Virus record (IMG/VR): IMGVR_UViG_3300028800_000053
Coordinates: 1 to 36,417 of that record
DNA: 36,417 nt
Strand: one strand, 5' to 3'
Origin: a virus
In this document: positions 35,883 through 36,417 of the stretch, piece by piece
Layout of the letters: each line of letters begins with the position of its first letter
Position numbering within the stretch: the first letter of the stretch is position 1
The notes under the pieces: model-generated
Told to the model about the DNA's origin: nothing
The model's input: the letters and a program-made list of their open reading frames with translations, nothing else
Database searches by the model: none
Translations under genes and position numbers: made by a program

Positions 35883-35911
35883 ATCTTAGCATATAAAGCC
35901 TTTTGACTCAA
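35883..35911 (-). promoter_or_regulatory. Promoter of the membrane-protein cluster
   Basis: On the minus strand TTGAGT (35906-35911), 17 bases, TAAGAT (35883-35888), with an extended -10 TGC directly before TAAGAT. An inverted repeat TGACT-CA-AGTCA (35904-35915) covers the -35, and a stable ACTTTTTC-TTT-GAAAAAGT hairpin (35915-35933) lies upstream. It would drive genes 35858 to 35081. Confidence 0.6.
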
Positions 35912-35950
35912 GTCACTTTTTCTTTGAAAAAGTTCTTACGTTTAAATCGA

Positions 35951-35984
35951 GTATGCTTTAAAATTTGAATTATATAGAACATAC
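35951..35984 (+). promoter_or_regulatory. Late promoter candidate for the fibre array
   Basis: GTATG (35951-35955) and CATAC (35980-35984) flank an AT-rich core with CTTTAAAATTTGAATTATAT, resembling the TTTAAA...TATA elements at 18809, 19552 and 21831. The fibre gene starts at 36002, with AGGAG seven bases before ATG. Confidence 0.4.
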
Positions 35985-36001
35985 CCTCCAGGAGCCCCTC
36001 T

Positions 36002-36417
36002 ATGGTCAACTTTCCCACGCCTAATCTTGCCCTCTACGGATTTGGACAAGCCCCAAATCCCGCTAACGTTATCCCTACGACGGGTGCACCGGGCGCCAAT
36101 CTGACTGAATTGCCTCTAGGCACATTAGCGGTGGATAACGCAGCAGCTGTGATTTACGCACTTGTTTCGTTAAGCGGTGGTACAGCGACCTGGGCAAGTT
36201 TAGGCGGCGGTAGCTCGCAGGTAAGCACCTTGACCGGAGATACCGGCACAGCCACTCCTTCGGCCGGAAATATTAAAATCGCAGGTACCGCTAACCAAAT
36301 TACCACAACAGGTTCTGGTCATCAAGTGGCCATAAGTCTACCCGCGGCTGTCACAGCTCCCGGATCGGTAACGGCAACGACCTCGTTAAGCGCCACAACA
36401 ACTGTGACAGGTGGAAC
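36002..36417 (+). CDS. Receptor-binding/tail fibre-like protein, anchor type 1, 5' part of a gene split by the window ends
   Basis: This is the 5' part of the gene continued at 1-515. AGGAG lies seven bases before ATG. Residues 1-95 form the type-1 anchor (MVNFPTPNLALYGFGQAPNP, TELPLGTLAVDNAAAVIYAL, STLTGDTGTATPSAGNIKIA), 84 of 95 identical to the paralogue at 537, although the DNA differs at most third codon positions. The rest is the Thr/Ala-rich shaft described under 1-515. It is the first of the five receptor-binding genes; the anchor would fix it to the tail. Confidence 0.8.
   Translation, partial: MVNFPTPNLALYGFGQAPNPANVIPTTGAPGANLTELPLGTLAVDNAAAVIYALVSLSGGTATWASLGGGSSQVSTLTGDTGTATPSAGNIKIAGTANQITTTGSGHQVAISLPAAVTAPGSVTATTSLSATTTVTGG
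36291..36417. repeat. Terminal direct repeat, right copy
   Basis: Identical to 1-127 over 127 bases. Joining the copies closes the genome at 36,290 bp and makes one uninterrupted reading frame from 36002 through 515. Confidence 0.95.

Noticed and set aside
1-36417. Integrase, CI-type repressor with peptidase domain, or attachment site
   Set aside because: No tyrosine or serine recombinase motifs and no repressor of that type were seen. The tRNA-like fold at 18076 alone is not enough to call an attachment site.
1-36417. CRISPR arrays and canonical tRNA genes
   Set aside because: No regularly spaced repeats, and no complete cloverleaf with a normal anticodon arm.

Overview
The window is one complete, circularly closed genome of a tailed bacteriophage. 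Its first 127 bases are repeated exactly as its last 127 (1-127 = 36291-36417), so the unit genome is 36,290 bp and one receptor-binding-protein gene runs across the ends (36002 to the end, continuing at 1-515). The head and tail genes follow a P22-like podovirus order: terminase, P22-type portal, scaffold, N4-gp56-type capsid, gp4-like adaptor, gp10-like tail protein, candidate ejection proteins, then receptor-binding proteins. Lipoproteins with lipoboxes and membrane peptides point to a Gram-negative host. I cannot name the host. No integrase, DNA polymerase, canonical tRNA, CRISPR array or recognisable endolysin was seen.

Layout. 36002-3262 (+, across the junction): five side-by-side candidate receptor-binding proteins built from two conserved N-terminal anchors and different C-terminal domains, followed by a tiny lipoprotein plus membrane-peptide pair (3315-3535). 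3485-6445 (-): replication module with a helicase loader and two related winged-helix proteins, the larger holding lambda-like inverted repeats (a probable origin) inside its gene. 6446-6818: control region with two promoter-terminator units that could make small RNAs. 6819-7507 (+): two small genes. 7389-9706 (-): early operon with an ERF annealing protein, two probable lipoproteins and small proteins. 9868-10425 (-): PD-(D/E)XK nuclease. 10446-16732 (+): a consensus promoter, a probable regulator, then a long operon of mostly unknown small genes with a RusA resolvase and the small terminase. 16741-35069 (+): packaging, head and tail genes, with an HNH endonuclease inserted in the tail cluster. 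35081-35858 (-): four small membrane proteins, three of them related to each other or similarly built.

How it works together. Replication looks lambda-like: an initiator with an internal origin and a DnaC-like loader that would recruit the host helicase. ERF, the nuclease and RusA form a recombination set that could make or resolve concatemers for packaging. The inverted repeat TGACA-N6/7-TGTCA overlaps the -35 box of three early promoters (6646, 9833, 10446), which suggests one repressor, possibly the small helix-turn-helix protein at 10500, controls early expression. Structural genes are preceded by AT-rich palindromes that may be late promoters. Lysis genes cannot be assigned with confidence; the candidates are the 3315-3535 pair and the minus-strand membrane cluster at the genome junction.
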